DNA of 64,000 nt from Crossiella sp. CA-258035 (GCF_030064675.1 NZ_CP116413.1:7283501-7347500); one strand, 5' to 3'. Shown: positions 8,221 through 17,255, counted from the stretch's first letter. Translations and numbers: made by a program. The notes: a model not told the origin generated them from the sequence alone.

Positions 8221-8866
8221 GCCGATCCGGGTGCTGCTGGCCGACGACGAGCCGATGCTGCGCGACACCCTGGGACAGTTGCTCGCCTCCGCACCGGATC
8301 TGGACGTGGTGGGGGCGGCGGAGAACGGACAGGTCGCGATCGACCTGCTCGACGAACGCGGCGCCGACCTGGTGCTGATGGACGTCCGGATGCCGGTGAT
8401 GGACGGCATCGAGGCGACCGCACGGATCGCCGCCCGTCCCGATGCCCCCCGGGTGCTGGTGCTGACCACCTTCAACCTCGACGACTACGTGTTCCGGGCG
8501 TTGCACGCGGGCGCGAGCGGGTTCCTGCTCAAGGACACCGCGCCGCGGGACCTGCTGGCCGGGATCCGGGTGGTCGCGGCCGGGGACGCGCTGCTGGCGC
8601 CGAGCATCACCCGCAAGCTCATCGCCGAGTACACCAGCGGCGCGCCCCGGCGGCGGCCGCTGCGGCGGCTCACCGGGGTGACCGACCGCGAGCGCGAGGT
8701 ACTGGAGCTGATCACCCAGGGCCTGTCCAACACCGAGATCCAGGAGAAGCTGTTCCTCAGCCGGGGCACGGTGAAGACCCACATCGGGCGGCTGCTGACC
8801 AAGCTCGGCGCACGGGACCGGGCCCAGTTGGTCATCGCGGGGTACGAGGCCGGGCTAGCGCCGTGA
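8213..8866 (+). CDS. NarL/FixJ-family response regulator
   Basis: 217 residues. ATG 8213 overlaps the kinase stop by 8 nt, so translation is probably coupled. Receiver domain: acidic pocket DDE at residues 11-13, phospho-acceptor Asp57 in LVLMDVRMPVMDG, and the switch region LTTFNLDDYVFRAL with Lys in FLLKDTAP. The C-terminal LuxR-type HTH is in TDREREVLELITQGLSNTEI and LSRGTVKTHIGRLLTKL. It is a transcription factor activated by the upstream kinase. Its last 35 nt overlap the 3' end of the convergent serine hydrolase gene. Confidence 0.94.
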   Translation: MSEPIRVLLADDEPMLRDTLGQLLASAPDLDVVGAAENGQVAIDLLDERGADLVLMDVRMPVMDGIEATARIAARPDAPRVLVLTTFNLDDYVFRALHAGASGFLLKDTAPRDLLAGIRVVAAGDALLAPSITRKLIAEYTSGAPRRRPLRRLTGVTDREREVLELITQGLSNTEIQEKLFLSRGTVKTHIGRLLTKLGARDRAQLVIAGYEAGLAP

Positions 8867-10745
8867 CCCTGGCCAGCACGACCAGCAGGCAGCCGAGGGT
8901 GGCCGTGGCCAGGAACAGCATGAACGTGGGGTACAGGTAGACGACCTGGAGCCAGGCCACGTCACGGCCGCGGAAGAGCAGGCCGACGATCCGGTGGACG
9001 GTCAGCAGCAGCACCAGCGGAAGCAGGTACGGGAGCAGGCGGAGGGCGATGCGTGCGCCGGTGGCGCGTGCCGAGGCTTGGCGGTGAGCAGGCGGCGGGC
9101 TGGCGTCCGCCGGTGCCTCGCGGTGCGCGGTAAGCGAATCGCGGGCAGCTGACGCTTCGCGGTGACCGATGGGCGGACCGATGTGGGCTGGCGTCCCGCG
9201 GCGAGCGGTGGGTGGACTGACGTCGGCTGATGCCTTGCGGTGACTGGCGGGCGGATTGCGGTCAGTCGATGCCTCGCGGTACCCGGCGGACGGGCCGATG
9301 TGGGCCGGTGTCTCGCGATGAGCGGTAAGTGGATTGCTGTCGGCTGGTGCCTCGGGGTGAGAGAGGGGCGGATTGCTGTCGGCCGGTGTCTCGCGATGAG
9401 CGGTGGGTGGATTGCTGTCGGCCGAGGTCTGGCCGTCGGCGGTGGTGGGTTCGTTGGTGCGTCCGGGGGTCCGGAGACGTCGGCGGGTGGGGCGGGGAGT
9501 TGTTCGGGCTTGGGTCCAGCGGTGGGCTCGGCGGAGGCCTTGGATGGTGAGCAGGGTGGTGGCGAGGGTGAGGGCGAGCAGGATCGCGTCGGTGAGCAGC
9601 AATGGGGTTGCCGGGGCGGGGAGGGGGCGGTTTTCCAGCAGGGTGATGAGGCGGCGGGCCAGGGCTGGGGCGTCGGCGTGGGTCATGCCGGTGTTGGCGA
9701 GGACCGCGATGCCGTGGCCGGTGCTGGGGAGCAGGGCCTGGTAGGCGGTAGCGGTGAACAGGTCGCCGCTGTGCGCGATGAGCGGGGCGCCGGAGTCGGT
9801 GCGGCCCAGCGACCAGCCCAGGGCGTAGTCGCCGGAGGCAGGGGACGGGGTGTGGGTGGCGGTGATGGTGGCGGGGGTGGCGATCTGGGCGCCGGTGGGG
9901 CCGCGGCCGTTGTTGTTCTGGGCGATCAACCAGGCAGCCAGGTCGTGGGCGGTGCTGAGCATGCCGCCGGAGCCGTTGCCGAAGGCCGGGGGTTCGGGCA
10001 GGGCGACGGGCAGGCCGAGGACCAGCAGGTGGCCGGAGGGGCTGGGCAGGTCCTTGGCGGTGTTGAGGGTGCGGGTGGTGGTCATGCCGAGTGGGGTGAG
10101 GATGTGGCTGCGCAGGTAGCTGTTGAAGTCCTGGCCGCTGACCACCTCGACCAACCGGGCGGCGACCTGGAAGTTCGGGTTGTGGTACTCCCAGTGGGTG
10201 CCGGGATCGGCGGCCAGGCGGGCTGAGCGCATCGAGGCCACGGACTCGGCCAGGGTGTTCGGCTGGGGGCGGGTGAAGGACGGGAAGGTGCGGTCGGACA
10301 GGCCGGAGGTCTGGTCGAGCAACTGGCGCACGGTGATCGACTCGACCCTGGGGTCGGCCATGGTGAACTCGGGCAGGTAGGCGCGCACCGGGCGGTCCAG
10401 GCCGACCCGGCCCGTTTCGGCCAGCTGGGCCACCGCGAGGGCGGTGAAGGACTTGCTCACCGAGGCCACCGGCATCGGGGTGTGCTCGGTGACCGGGTCG
10501 CCGGTCGCGGTGTGGCCGTAGCCGGCCGCGTGCAGGACCCGGTCGCGGTGGGTGATCGTCACCGCGGCGCCGGGCAGGCCGGTCGCGGCGAGGTAGTCGC
10601 GGACGACGGTGTCAATCCGGGCGGGATCGGCGGCGGCCGCGGCTGGGATCGGCAGGAGGGCGCTGATCAGCGTGGCTGTGGTGGCCAGGAGGAGGAGTCG
10701 GGCGGTCACGGGTGGAGTGTCCGCGGTGGCGGGGGCTGGGCGCAT
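8832..10745 (-). CDS. class C beta-lactamase-family serine hydrolase with repeat linker and membrane tail
   Basis: 637 residues from ATG 10745. GTG 10709 would start directly at the signal peptide (TARLLLLATTATLISALL). Residues ~40-370 are a beta-lactamase/D-aminopeptidase-like domain: SxxK nucleophile motif at S95-K98 (PVASVSKSF), YHN at the YxN position, and HSGD as the HxG-type third motif. The usual roles are a D,D-peptidase, esterase or lactamase acting outside the membrane. A hydrophobic segment follows, then about ten 13-residue repeats of the HRE-x-PADSNPPxA type (~435-560), then two C-terminal transmembrane helices. The long repeat linker is unusual for the family. It overlaps the response regulator gene by 35 nt. 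Confidence 0.85.
   Translation of the reverse strand: MRPAPATADTPPVTARLLLLATTATLISALLPIPAAAAADPARIDTVVRDYLAATGLPGAAVTITHRDRVLHAAGYGHTATGDPVTEHTPMPVASVSKSFTALAVAQLAETGRVGLDRPVRAYLPEFTMADPRVESITVRQLLDQTSGLSDRTFPSFTRPQPNTLAESVASMRSARLAADPGTHWEYHNPNFQVAARLVEVVSGQDFNSYLRSHILTPLGMTTTRTLNTAKDLPSPSGHLLVLGLPVALPEPPAFGNGSGGMLSTAHDLAAWLIAQNNNGRGPTGAQIATPATITATHTPSPASGDYALGWSLGRTDSGAPLIAHSGDLFTATAYQALLPSTGHGIAVLANTGMTHADAPALARRLITLLENRPLPAPATPLLLTDAILLALTLATTLLTIQGLRRAHRWTQARTTPRPTRRRLRTPGRTNEPTTADGQTSADSNPPTAHRETPADSNPPLSHPEAPADSNPLTAHRETPAHIGPSAGYREASTDRNPPASHRKASADVSPPTARRGTPAHIGPPIGHREASAARDSLTAHREAPADASPPPAHRQASARATGARIALRLLPYLLPLVLLLTVHRIVGLLFRGRDVAWLQVVYLYPTFMLFLATATLGCLLVVLARVTALARPRTPR
9068..9440 (-). 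repeat. 39-nt minisatellite, about 10 units, in coding sequence
   Basis: Imperfect 39-nt direct repeats within the serine hydrolase gene, each encoding 13 residues of the form [H/R/Y]-R-[E/G/K]-x-[P/S]-A-[D/H]-x-x-P-x-x-[A/S/G]. The unit length is a multiple of three, so copy-number changes keep the frame. The copies are diverged, so the array is not very recent. Confidence 0.85.
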
Positions 10746-10999
10746 CGGACCGGGATCCGATGTTGTCGGCGGGTGGGTCAGGGGGTTTGGCAGCGGCGCG
10801 CGGGTGGTCGACAGATCGTCCGGGGCTACTACCCGTGCCCGTCGGTCACAGGTGAATGGCCTCCGACGGCGGGTTCACCGCGGCCGGGTGCCCGAATGGT
10901 GCGGTCGGAAAGCCCGCCCTGGAATCGTGTGCGAGGTCCAGGCGCGGACGTGCGTGCAGAACAATGCGCGTCAGCTTCGAGTTGTCTTGTGAGGTAGTA
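10746..10999. other. intergenic region before the amber-split defence locus
   Basis: About 250 nt between divergently oriented genes (hydrolase leftward, unknown protein rightward). It should contain both promoters. No clear promoter, operator or RNA structure was recognised. Confidence 0.4.
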
Positions 11000-12286
11000 G
11001 TGGCATTGACGAACGCGAACATCCCGCTGGGACCGCTGGCGGGCGCTGAGCTGACGCTGTGGTGCGCCAAGTCCGGCCGACTCTGGCACGGCGACAGCAG
11101 CTGCCCCGATCTGAAGCAGCGAGCGCGCGAGGTCGTGCAAGTTCAGCCACGCAAGGGTTCATCGCAGACCTGGTGTCACCGGGCCGTGTGTTGCGTCCCG
11201 CCAGGACTGTTGGCGGACCATTTCGCCGCAGGGCAAGCGCTGGTCGAGTTCGACGGCCGCACCGACTCCCTCACCCAACAGCTGGCACAGGGCAAGATCG
11301 ACCTGACCGCGTTCGACCTCGTTGCCCTCCGGCAGGAGCACCCGAACGCGGTCAGGGCACCGCTGGCCAAAGTGTGGCGGCAATGCCGTGAGCGCAGAGA
11401 GGCGTTCCTCGCGGAACTCTCCGACGAGCTCACCAGTCGCCTTCCGATGATGGTCGCCGCCGCTTGGCTGCGCACCAACAAACGATCGAAGCAGCACGTC
11501 AAGCGACGCAAGTACGCCAGGTTCAAAGACCTCGCCGTACACAAGTTTGATCAAATAGACCGGCTCTCACCACAGGACGTGCGGGAACTGGCAGGTCGAC
11601 ACGTGCTGCCCAAGTTCCTCGGTCTAGTGAAGGATGGCGAACACCCCAGCTCGGCTGCGGCGAAAGTGTCAGCCGAGCAAGCGGAGTGGGCACGCCGGTC
11701 GGTCGAAGAGGCGCTGTCCGAGAGGCCAGAGCAAGCCGACGAGGGGTGGGCAACTCTCCCGGATAGAGTTCACGAAGCGTGGCAGAAGACGGTCCAGTTG
11801 TGGATCGGCCTCCTCAACGGAATCTGCACGGCGCACCACGGCGAGACCTTTGCCCTGTTCCACGAAGGTCAGCTTCCTTTGCCGACGTACGCGCTCCACC
11901 GCTTGTTTCCCTGTGCTCGCATCAGAACGACCACCTTCACCTGGCTCGCGGGCCCCATACCGGCGATCTTCCGGTTGTTCCTGCAAGAGCGCATTGTCGG
12001 CCTGATCGGGCTGGAAGTGGATCGCGAACATTCGCACGTCTACCGGGACAAGAGGCCCGCGTGGTTCCTCAAGAACCTGTTCACGTGGCATGGGTTTCCG
12101 GAGCTGGCAAAACATGTCGAGACGGTGGCGTCTGATCCACCTCGGAAGCCTCCGCTCGACACCAGCCACATCGACAACTACTTCCGCGGCTTCGGTTACG
12201 GCATACACGACAACGGGCTGATCGCCGCGCAATGCAACTATGCGGCCAGCATGGCGTGGCGGGATCGGCGGCTGCGCAAGGGATAG
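11000..12286 (+). CDS. unknown protein upstream of Shedu domain (possible N-terminal part of it)
   Basis: 428 residues from GTG 11000, which has GAGG 5 nt upstream; the frame opens earlier but without a better site. No family recognised. The N-terminal ~70 residues are Cys/His-rich (WCAKSGRLWHGDSSCP, then TWCHRAVCC), possibly metal-binding. The middle is helical and charged (KRSKQHVKRRKYARFKDLAV). The end is aromatic and well ordered (DTSHIDNYFRGFGYGIHDNG). It ends in a single TAG at 12284-12286, after which the same frame stays open through a Shedu nuclease domain. Base composition dips: 11521-11580 counts 30 G+C in 60, against ~70% in the flanks, suggesting transfer. Best guess is the sensor or partner portion of an anti-phage protein. 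Confidence 0.55.
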   Translation: MALTNANIPLGPLAGAELTLWCAKSGRLWHGDSSCPDLKQRAREVVQVQPRKGSSQTWCHRAVCCVPPGLLADHFAAGQALVEFDGRTDSLTQQLAQGKIDLTAFDLVALRQEHPNAVRAPLAKVWRQCRERREAFLAELSDELTSRLPMMVAAAWLRTNKRSKQHVKRRKYARFKDLAVHKFDQIDRLSPQDVRELAGRHVLPKFLGLVKDGEHPSSAAAKVSAEQAEWARRSVEEALSERPEQADEGWATLPDRVHEAWQKTVQLWIGLLNGICTAHHGETFALFHEGQLPLPTYALHRLFPCARIRTTTFTWLAGPIPAIFRLFLQERIVGLIGLEVDREHSHVYRDKRPAWFLKNLFTWHGFPELAKHVETVASDPPRKPPLDTSHIDNYFRGFGYGIHDNGLIAAQCNYAASMAWRDRRLRKG

Positions 12287-12349
12287 GGGTCCGAGGTCGA
12301 TGATGAGCCGGACGAACCCACCGTCCCCGTCGGAGATCTTCCCTCCGAG

Positions 12350-13033
12350 GTGGTTCGCCTGCTGGAGCAGGGAAATGCGGCCGAACTGCTGTCCGCGATC
12401 CAGCTGCACGTCCGGCGCGACCAGCTGGCCGCCGTACGCGAGGCGGTGCGAAAACCTGGCGGTCTGGAGCGGGACATCCAGGCCGCGCTGAGCAACGCGT
12501 GGTGGATGTTCGGCGGTGAGTTCGTCGGAGAAGCTCTGCGACGCCGTTTGGTCGACACGATCGAGCTCGACATCCCGCTGCTCCAGCCGGATGGCGTGCT
12601 GCACGTCGTAGAGCTGAAGCTGGCCGATGTCCCGGTCGTGCGACGCCATCGCAACGGCCTCATCGTCGCGGCCGTGGTGCACGAGGCGGTCGGCCAGACG
12701 ATGAACTACCTGACCCTGCTGGACGAGCGCCGCGCCGACCTGCTGGCCGAGTTCGGCATCGACACCCGCAGGGCGAGCGCGACCGTCGTCGTCGGCAGCC
12801 CCGACTTCCAGCAGGACCTGACCGCCGCGAAGATCCACGAGACGTTGCGCATCTTCAACAGCCATCTCAGCCGGGTGGAGGTCATCACCTACCAGCAGCT
12901 GCTCGACCGCGCGGAACGAGTGCTCGACCTGGTGGGAAAGCCTGACGGGATGCCCGCTTCATCGGCAGGCACCCCGTCAGGATCGTCGGGTCAGCTGCAC
13001 CCGGAGGTGGAGCCGCAGCCCTCGCACACGTAG
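12350..13033 (+). CDS. Shedu (SduA/DUF4263) anti-phage nuclease domain protein
   Basis: 227 residues from GTG 12350, the only usable start in frame, but with no ribosome binding site in front of it. The frame is continuous with the preceding gene across one TAG, and the 21 codons between also read as plausible protein. Core motifs match Shedu nucleases: WWMFGGEFVGEALRRRL, then LDIPLLQPDGVLHVVELK (PD-(D/E)xK-type Asp and E-x-K), a VHEAVGQTMNYL helix, a GIDTRRASATVVVGSP strand and an FNSHLSRVEVITY end. Known Shedu proteins nick or degrade DNA during phage infection. The last ~14 codons run into the 3' end of nrdJ on the other strand (43-nt overlap), suggesting the native C-terminus was lost or altered. 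It is either a coupled second gene or the C-terminal part of an amber-interrupted fusion. Confidence 0.78.
   Translation: MVRLLEQGNAAELLSAIQLHVRRDQLAAVREAVRKPGGLERDIQAALSNAWWMFGGEFVGEALRRRLVDTIELDIPLLQPDGVLHVVELKLADVPVVRRHRNGLIVAAVVHEAVGQTMNYLTLLDERRADLLAEFGIDTRRASATVVVGSPDFQQDLTAAKIHETLRIFNSHLSRVEVITYQQLLDRAERVLDLVGKPDGMPASSAGTPSGSSGQLHPEVEPQPSHT
12941..12981. terminator. hairpin between convergent Shedu and nrdJ genes
   Basis: CCTGACGGGATGCC (12941-12954) pairs with GGCACCCCGTCAGG (12968-12981), 14 bp with one G-T wobble and a 13-nt loop. It sits at the tail of the Shedu frame and just past the nrdJ stop, so it could serve as a bidirectional terminator. There is no T run. Confidence 0.5.
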
Positions 13034-15996
13034 CAGGAACCCGCGCGGCGCATCTTCGTGCCGCAGGTGAAGCACAGCGGTGCGTCCGCGGCCATGCCCA
13101 GCTGCAGCTCGATCAGCTCGGTCGAGCTGCCCACCGTCACGTCCGCGGGCTTGGCCGCGACCTCGCCCTTGGCGCCCGCGGGCTTCGGAGTGGCCTCGAC
13201 CGTGGTCTGCAGCGCGGTCAGGTCGACCTCGCCGCCGCCGTACTCGGCCTCCACCTGCGCCGAGCGCTCGTCCGCGGTGAAGATGCCCAGCTCGGCGCGC
13301 TTGGCCGGCGGGAGGTGGTCCAGGGCCAGGCGGCGGAACAGGTAGTCCAGCACGCTGGTGGCGATGCGGACGTCCGGGTCGTCGGTCATGCCGGCGGGCT
13401 CGAAGCGCTGGTTCATGAACTTCGAGACGTAGAACTCCAGCGGGATGCCGTACTGCAGGCCCACCGAGATCGACATCGAGAAGGCGTCCATCACGCCGGC
13501 CAGGGTCGAGCCCTGCTTGCCCAGCTTGACGAAGATCTCGCCGAGGCCGTCGTCGGGGAAGGAGCCCGCGGTCAGGTAGCCCTCGGCGCCGCCGACGGTG
13601 AACGACACGGTCTGGCTGGGGCGCTTCTTCGGCAGGCGCTTGCGGACCGGGCGGTACTCGATCACCGTCTCCGGCTGCTTGTCAGCGGCCTTGCTCGCGC
13701 TCTTGCCCGCCGACAGCGGCTGGCCGACCTTGCAGTTGTCCCGGTAGATCGCCAGCGCCTTGAGGCCGAGCTTCCAGCCCTCGTAGTAGATCTTCTCGAC
13801 CTCCTCCACGGTGGCCGTCTCCGGCATGTTCACCGTCTTGGAGATGGCGCCGGAGATGAACGGCTGCACCGCGGCCATCATCCGGACGTGGCCCATCGCG
13901 GCGATGGAGCGCTCGCCCATCGCGCAGTCGAAGACCTCGTAGTGCTCCAGCCGCAGGCCGGGCGCGTCCACCACGTGGCCGTGCTCGCTGATGTACTCCA
14001 CGATCGCCTCGACCTGCTCGGGCTGGTAGCCCAGCGCGGTCAGCGCCCGCGGCACGGTCTGGTTGACGATCTGCATGGAGCCGCCGCCGACCAGCTTCTT
14101 GAACTTGACCAGCGCCAGGTCCGGCTCGATGCCGGTGGTGTCGCAGTCCATCATCAGGCCGATGGTGCCGGTGGGCGCGAGCACGCTGGCCTGCGCGTTG
14201 CGCCAGCCGTTGCGGTTGCCCACCTCGAGGCAGTCCTGCCAGGCGATGGTGGCCAGCTTGTGCACGGCCTTGTCATTGCGGTGCATGGTGCGCACCAGGT
14301 CGTTGGCCGCGGCGTGCTTGCGCATCACCCGCTGGTGCCCGTCGGCGTTGCGGGCGTAGCCCTCGTAGGCCCCGACCACCCCGGCCAGCTCGGCGGAGCG
14401 CTTGTACGCGGTGCCGGTCATCAGCGAGGTGATCGCGGCGGCCAGCGCGCGGCCGCCGTCGGAGTCGTAGGCGTGCCCGGTGGCCATCAGCAGCGCGCCC
14501 AGGTTGGCGTAGCCGATGCCCAGCTGGCGGAACTTGCGGGTGGTCTCACCGATCGGCTCGGTCGGGAAGTCGGCGAAGCAGATGGAGATGTCCATCGCGG
14601 TGATGACGAACTCCACCGCCTTGGCGAAGCGCTCACCGGCGAAGGTGCCGTCGTCGTTGAGGAACTTCATCAGGTTCAGCGAGGCCAGGTTGCAGCTGGA
14701 GTTGTCCAGGTGCATGTACTCCGAGCACGGGTTGGACGCGCTGATCCGGCCCGACTCCGGGCAGGTGTGCCAGTCGTTGATGGTGCCGTCGTACTGGATG
14801 CCGGGGTCGGCGCACTCCCACGCGGCCTGGGCCAGCTTGTGGAAGATCTCCTTGGCGTCCCTGGAGTCGATGGCCTCGCCGGTGGTGCGGGAGCGCAGGT
14901 GGTAGCTGCCACCGCTCTCCACCGCACGCATGAACTCATCCGAGACCCGGATCGAGTTGTTCGCGTTCTGGTACTGGACGCTGGTGATGTCCTTGCCACC
15001 GAGGTCCATGTCGAAGCCGCCGTCCCGGAGGATGCGGATCTTCTCCTCCTCGCGGGCCTTGGTCTCGATGAACTCCTCCACGTCCGGGTGGTCGACGTCG
15101 AGGATGACCATCTTCGCCGCGCGCCGGGTGGCCCCGCCGGACTTGATGGTGCCCGCGGAGGCGTCCGCGCCGCGCATGAACGAGACCGGGCCGGAGGCGC
15201 TGCCGCCGGAGGAGAGCAGCTCACGGGAGGAGCGGATGCGGGAGAGGTTGACCCCGGCGCCGGAGCCGCCCTTGAAGATCAGGCCCTCTTCCTTGTACCA
15301 GTTGAGGATCGACTCCATGGTGTCGTCGACGGCGAGGATGAAGCAGGCGGAGACCTGCTGCGGGGAGGCGGTGCCGACGTTGAACCAGACCGGGGAGTTG
15401 AAGCTGAACACCTGGTGCAGCAGCATCCAGGTCAGCTCGTGCTCGAAGATCTCCGCGTCCTGCTGGGTGGCGAAGTAGCCGTTGTCCACCCCGGCCTTGG
15501 TGTAGGTCAGCACCACGCGGTCGATGAGCTGGCGCAGGCTGTTCTCGCGCTGCTCGGTGCCGACCGCGCCGCGGAAGTACTTGCTGGTCACGATGTTGAC
15601 CGCGTTCACCGACCAGAAGTCGGGGAACTCGGCGCCACGCTGCTCGAAGTTCACCGTGCCGTCGCGCCAGTTGGTCATCACGACGTCGCGGTGCTCCCAG
15701 GTGACCTCGTCGTACGGGTGCACACCGGGGGTGGTGTAGACGCGCTCCATGCGTAGGCCCGTGGCCTGTTCCCCGGCGGCCGGGGTCCCGACGGTCTCCG
15801 TCATGACCTTCTGCTCTCCCTCACTCGCTGCTGCGTGCCCGGCCCCGTCCGGTGTCCCCGTCCGATTCGGTCCGGCAAGACTCTTGGTGTTCTTCCCCGC
15901 CGCGCCCTTCCCCGCCGCGCCGCCCTTGCCCGTCCCACCACGGGTCTTGGCCGCGCCGGCCTTGGGTCGCCTGCGGGGGCTCTCCTGGCTGGTCAT
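12991..15996 (-). CDS. nrdJ: vitamin B12-dependent (class II) ribonucleotide reductase
   Basis: 1001 residues, reducing ribonucleotides with adenosylcobalamin. The conserved barrel motifs are visible: [15 protein letters not shown] near the start, [48 protein letters not shown] (active-site Cys and loop), and [20 protein letters not shown]. The C-terminal zinc ribbon reads [20 protein letters not shown]. The ATG at 15996 overlaps the nrdR stop (ATGA), implying coupling. It adds a Lys/Gly/Ala-rich ~65-residue leader not found in most homologues; an internal ATG at 15804 (METV-type start MTETVG) with GGGAG upstream matches the usual N-terminus, so the leader may be untranslated or accessory. 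Probably repressed by NrdR. Confidence 0.95.
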   Translation of the reverse strand: MTSQESPRRRPKAGAAKTRGGTGKGGAAGKGAAGKNTKSLAGPNRTGTPDGAGHAAASEGEQKVMTETVGTPAAGEQATGLRMERVYTTPGVHPYDEVTWEHRDVVMTNWRDGTVNFEQRGAEFPDFWSVNAVNIVTSKYFRGAVGTEQRENSLRQLIDRVVLTYTKAGVDNGYFATQQDAEIFEHELTWMLLHQVFSFNSPVWFNVGTASPQQVSACFILAVDDTMESILNWYKEEGLIFKGGSGAGVNLSRIRSSRELLSSGGSASGPVSFMRGADASAGTIKSGGATRRAAKMVILDVDHPDVEEFIETKAREEEKIRILRDGGFDMDLGGKDITSVQYQNANNSIRVSDEFMRAVESGGSYHLRSRTTGEAIDSRDAKEIFHKLAQAAWECADPGIQYDGTINDWHTCPESGRISASNPCSEYMHLDNSSCNLASLNLMKFLNDDGTFAGERFAKAVEFVITAMDISICFADFPTEPIGETTRKFRQLGIGYANLGALLMATGHAYDSDGGRALAAAITSLMTGTAYKRSAELAGVVGAYEGYARNADGHQRVMRKHAAANDLVRTMHRNDKAVHKLATIAWQDCLEVGNRNGWRNAQASVLAPTGTIGLMMDCDTTGIEPDLALVKFKKLVGGGSMQIVNQTVPRALTALGYQPEQVEAIVEYISEHGHVVDAPGLRLEHYEVFDCAMGERSIAAMGHVRMMAAVQPFISGAISKTVNMPETATVEEVEKIYYEGWKLGLKALAIYRDNCKVGQPLSAGKSASKAADKQPETVIEYRPVRKRLPKKRPSQTVSFTVGGAEGYLTAGSFPDDGLGEIFVKLGKQGSTLAGVMDAFSMSISVGLQYGIPLEFYVSKFMNQRFEPAGMTDDPDVRIATSVLDYLFRRLALDHLPPAKRAELGIFTADERSAQVEAEYGGGEVDLTALQTTVEATPKPAGAKGEVAAKPADVTVGSSTELIELQLGMAADAPLCFTCGTKMRRAGSCYVCEGCGSTSGCS

Positions 15997-16481
15997 TCGC
16001 TCTTCGCCGCTTCCTGCTCGTCCGCCGCTTCCGGCTGCTTGGCCTCGCGGAGGTCGAGGATCTCCTTCTCGAAGTCCTCCACCGAGGAGAAGGACCGGTA
16101 GACACTGGCGAAGCGCAGGTAGGCAACCTCGTCCAGGTCGCGCAGCGGGCCGAGGATGGCCAGCCCCACCTCGTGGCTGGGCACCTCCGCGACGCCGGTG
16201 GCGCGGATCGCCTCCTCCACCTGCTGCGCCAGCAGCTGCAGCTTGTCCTCATCGACCGGACGGCCCTGGCAGGCGCGGCTGACCCCGCGCGCCACCTTCT
16301 CCCTGCTGAAGGGTTCGGTGACACCGGAGCGCTTCACCACGGCCAGCACGGCCTCCTCGACCGTGGTGAACCGGCGGCTGCACTGCGGGCAGGACCGGCG
16401 ACGGCGGATGACCTGACCCTCGTCGACCTCGCGGGAGTCCACCACCCGGGAGTCGGAGTGCCGACAGAATGGACACCGCAC
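15993..16481 (-). CDS. nrdR: transcriptional repressor NrdR
   Basis: 162 residues from GTG 16481. The N-terminal zinc ribbon [18 protein letters not shown] with a second CPQC pair binds DNA. The ATP-cone domain follows ([20 protein letters not shown]), sensing dATP/ATP. The family represses ribonucleotide reductase genes when dATP is high. Here it is the first gene of an operon with nrdJ, consistent with autoregulation of the pair. The C-terminal ~20 residues are Glu/Ala/Lys-rich and not part of the core. Confidence 0.96.
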   Translation of the reverse strand: MRCPFCRHSDSRVVDSREVDEGQVIRRRRSCPQCSRRFTTVEEAVLAVVKRSGVTEPFSREKVARGVSRACQGRPVDEDKLQLLAQQVEEAIRATGVAEVPSHEVGLAILGPLRDLDEVAYLRFASVYRSFSSVEDFEKEILDLREAKQPEAADEQEAAKSE

Positions 16482-16547
16482 GGTCCTCGCCCCTTCCCCG
16501 CACCAGCCCGCCGCGACCCAATCAGTGGGACAACCACAGCGGTGTAA

Positions 16548-16560
16548 CTACTAGATGTAG
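16548..16560 (-). promoter_or_regulatory. candidate NrdR box upstream of nrdR-nrdJ
   Basis: CTACTAGATGTAG, 67-79 nt upstream of the nrdR GTG, is an imperfect palindrome resembling actinobacterial NrdR boxes (AT-rich core with CTA/TAG arms, unusual in this GC-rich DNA). Only one box is evident; NrdR commonly uses two spaced about three helical turns apart. Confidence 0.45.
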
Positions 16561-16689
16561 GGGTAGAACCTAGGCCGAGCGGGTGACGGAAGCAAGTTGA
16601 CAGGCGCATGCCACCACGTGTCGCGCGGACGTGCGAGCGGGATCACGCCAACAGGTGACAGCCAACCTAGCCGAGGGTGCCTCGGGGGC

Positions 16690-17196
16690 TCAGGGGCGGG
16701 CCGGGTCCGCGTCCAGGTCGGGCACCCACAGCGGCTGGCCGGCGTGCGGGCCGTTGGACAGCGAGGCGTTGAGCTCGTGGATGCGCGCGATGACCTCGGC
16801 GGGCGCGCGGCCGGGCGCGACCCGGCGGGCCAGGTCGGTCAGGGTCTCCCCGGCGCCGAGCTGGGTGAGCATGGTCTTGGCGGGCAGCGGCTCGGACTCC
16901 CCGCCCATCCGGATCTCGGCGAGCAGGCCGAGGCCGAGCACGGCCAGCGCGGTGACCAGGGCGACCAGCACCAGGTCCACCCAGGTGGCGCGGCGGCGGG
17001 CCGGTCCGCAGGTGGCGATGACCCGGCCGGCGGGGTCCTCGGCGAACTGCTCGCCGTCCGGACGACCCTGTGGACGGGCTCCGTCCCCGGCGCGGCGCAC
17101 CCGCAGACTGCGCCGCTGCCAGGCCACGTGGCTGGGCACGTGGCCCGACCCGGCCTGCTGCTGGTCCGCGGTTTCGGTGTGTGCGAGCGCCGACAT
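16690..17196 (-). CDS. LysM protein divergent from lexA (Rv2719c-like)
   Basis: 168 residues from ATG 17196 (GGAG 6 nt upstream). An N-terminal cytoplasmic region of ~85 residues precedes one transmembrane helix (VDLVLVALVTALAVLGLGLL) and then an extracytoplasmic LysM domain at ~115-165 (AKTMLTQLGAGETLTDLARR, then PLWVPDL). A LysM membrane protein beside lexA and nrdR matches the mycobacterial Rv2719c position; in that lineage the gene is DNA-damage-induced and slows division. A perfect SOS box at 17240-17255 lies 44 nt upstream. An SOS division-inhibitor role is therefore likely but inferred. Confidence 0.85.
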   Translation of the reverse strand: MSALAHTETADQQQAGSGHVPSHVAWQRRSLRVRRAGDGARPQGRPDGEQFAEDPAGRVIATCGPARRRATWVDLVLVALVTALAVLGLGLLAEIRMGGESEPLPAKTMLTQLGAGETLTDLARRVAPGRAPAEVIARIHELNASLSNGPHAGQPLWVPDLDADPARP

Positions 17197-17239
17197 GACG
17201 TCTCCATCCAACGCGAGCGGTCCCTGGCCCGGACCCCGA

Positions 17240-17255
17240 TCGAACGGGTGTTCGA
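17240..17255. promoter_or_regulatory. LexA (SOS) box, perfect
   Basis: TCGAAC-GGGT-GTTCGA matches the actinobacterial SOS box TCGAACN4GTTCGA exactly. It lies 44 nt upstream of the LysM gene start and serves the divergent lexA side as well. Confidence 0.93.

Noticed and set aside
9240-10226. Gly/Val-rich forward frame opposite the serine hydrolase
   Set aside because: Antisense shadow of a gene with catalytic SxxK and HxG motifs; repeats mirror the 39-nt minisatellite.
13315-15756. 813-codon forward frame antisense to nrdJ
   Set aside because: Composition is that of a shadow; nrdJ on the other strand is unmistakable.
16671-16685. CCGAGG-GTG-CCTCGG hairpin after the LysM gene as a terminator
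   Set aside because: Stem of 6 bp with a 3-nt loop and no T run; too weak to call.
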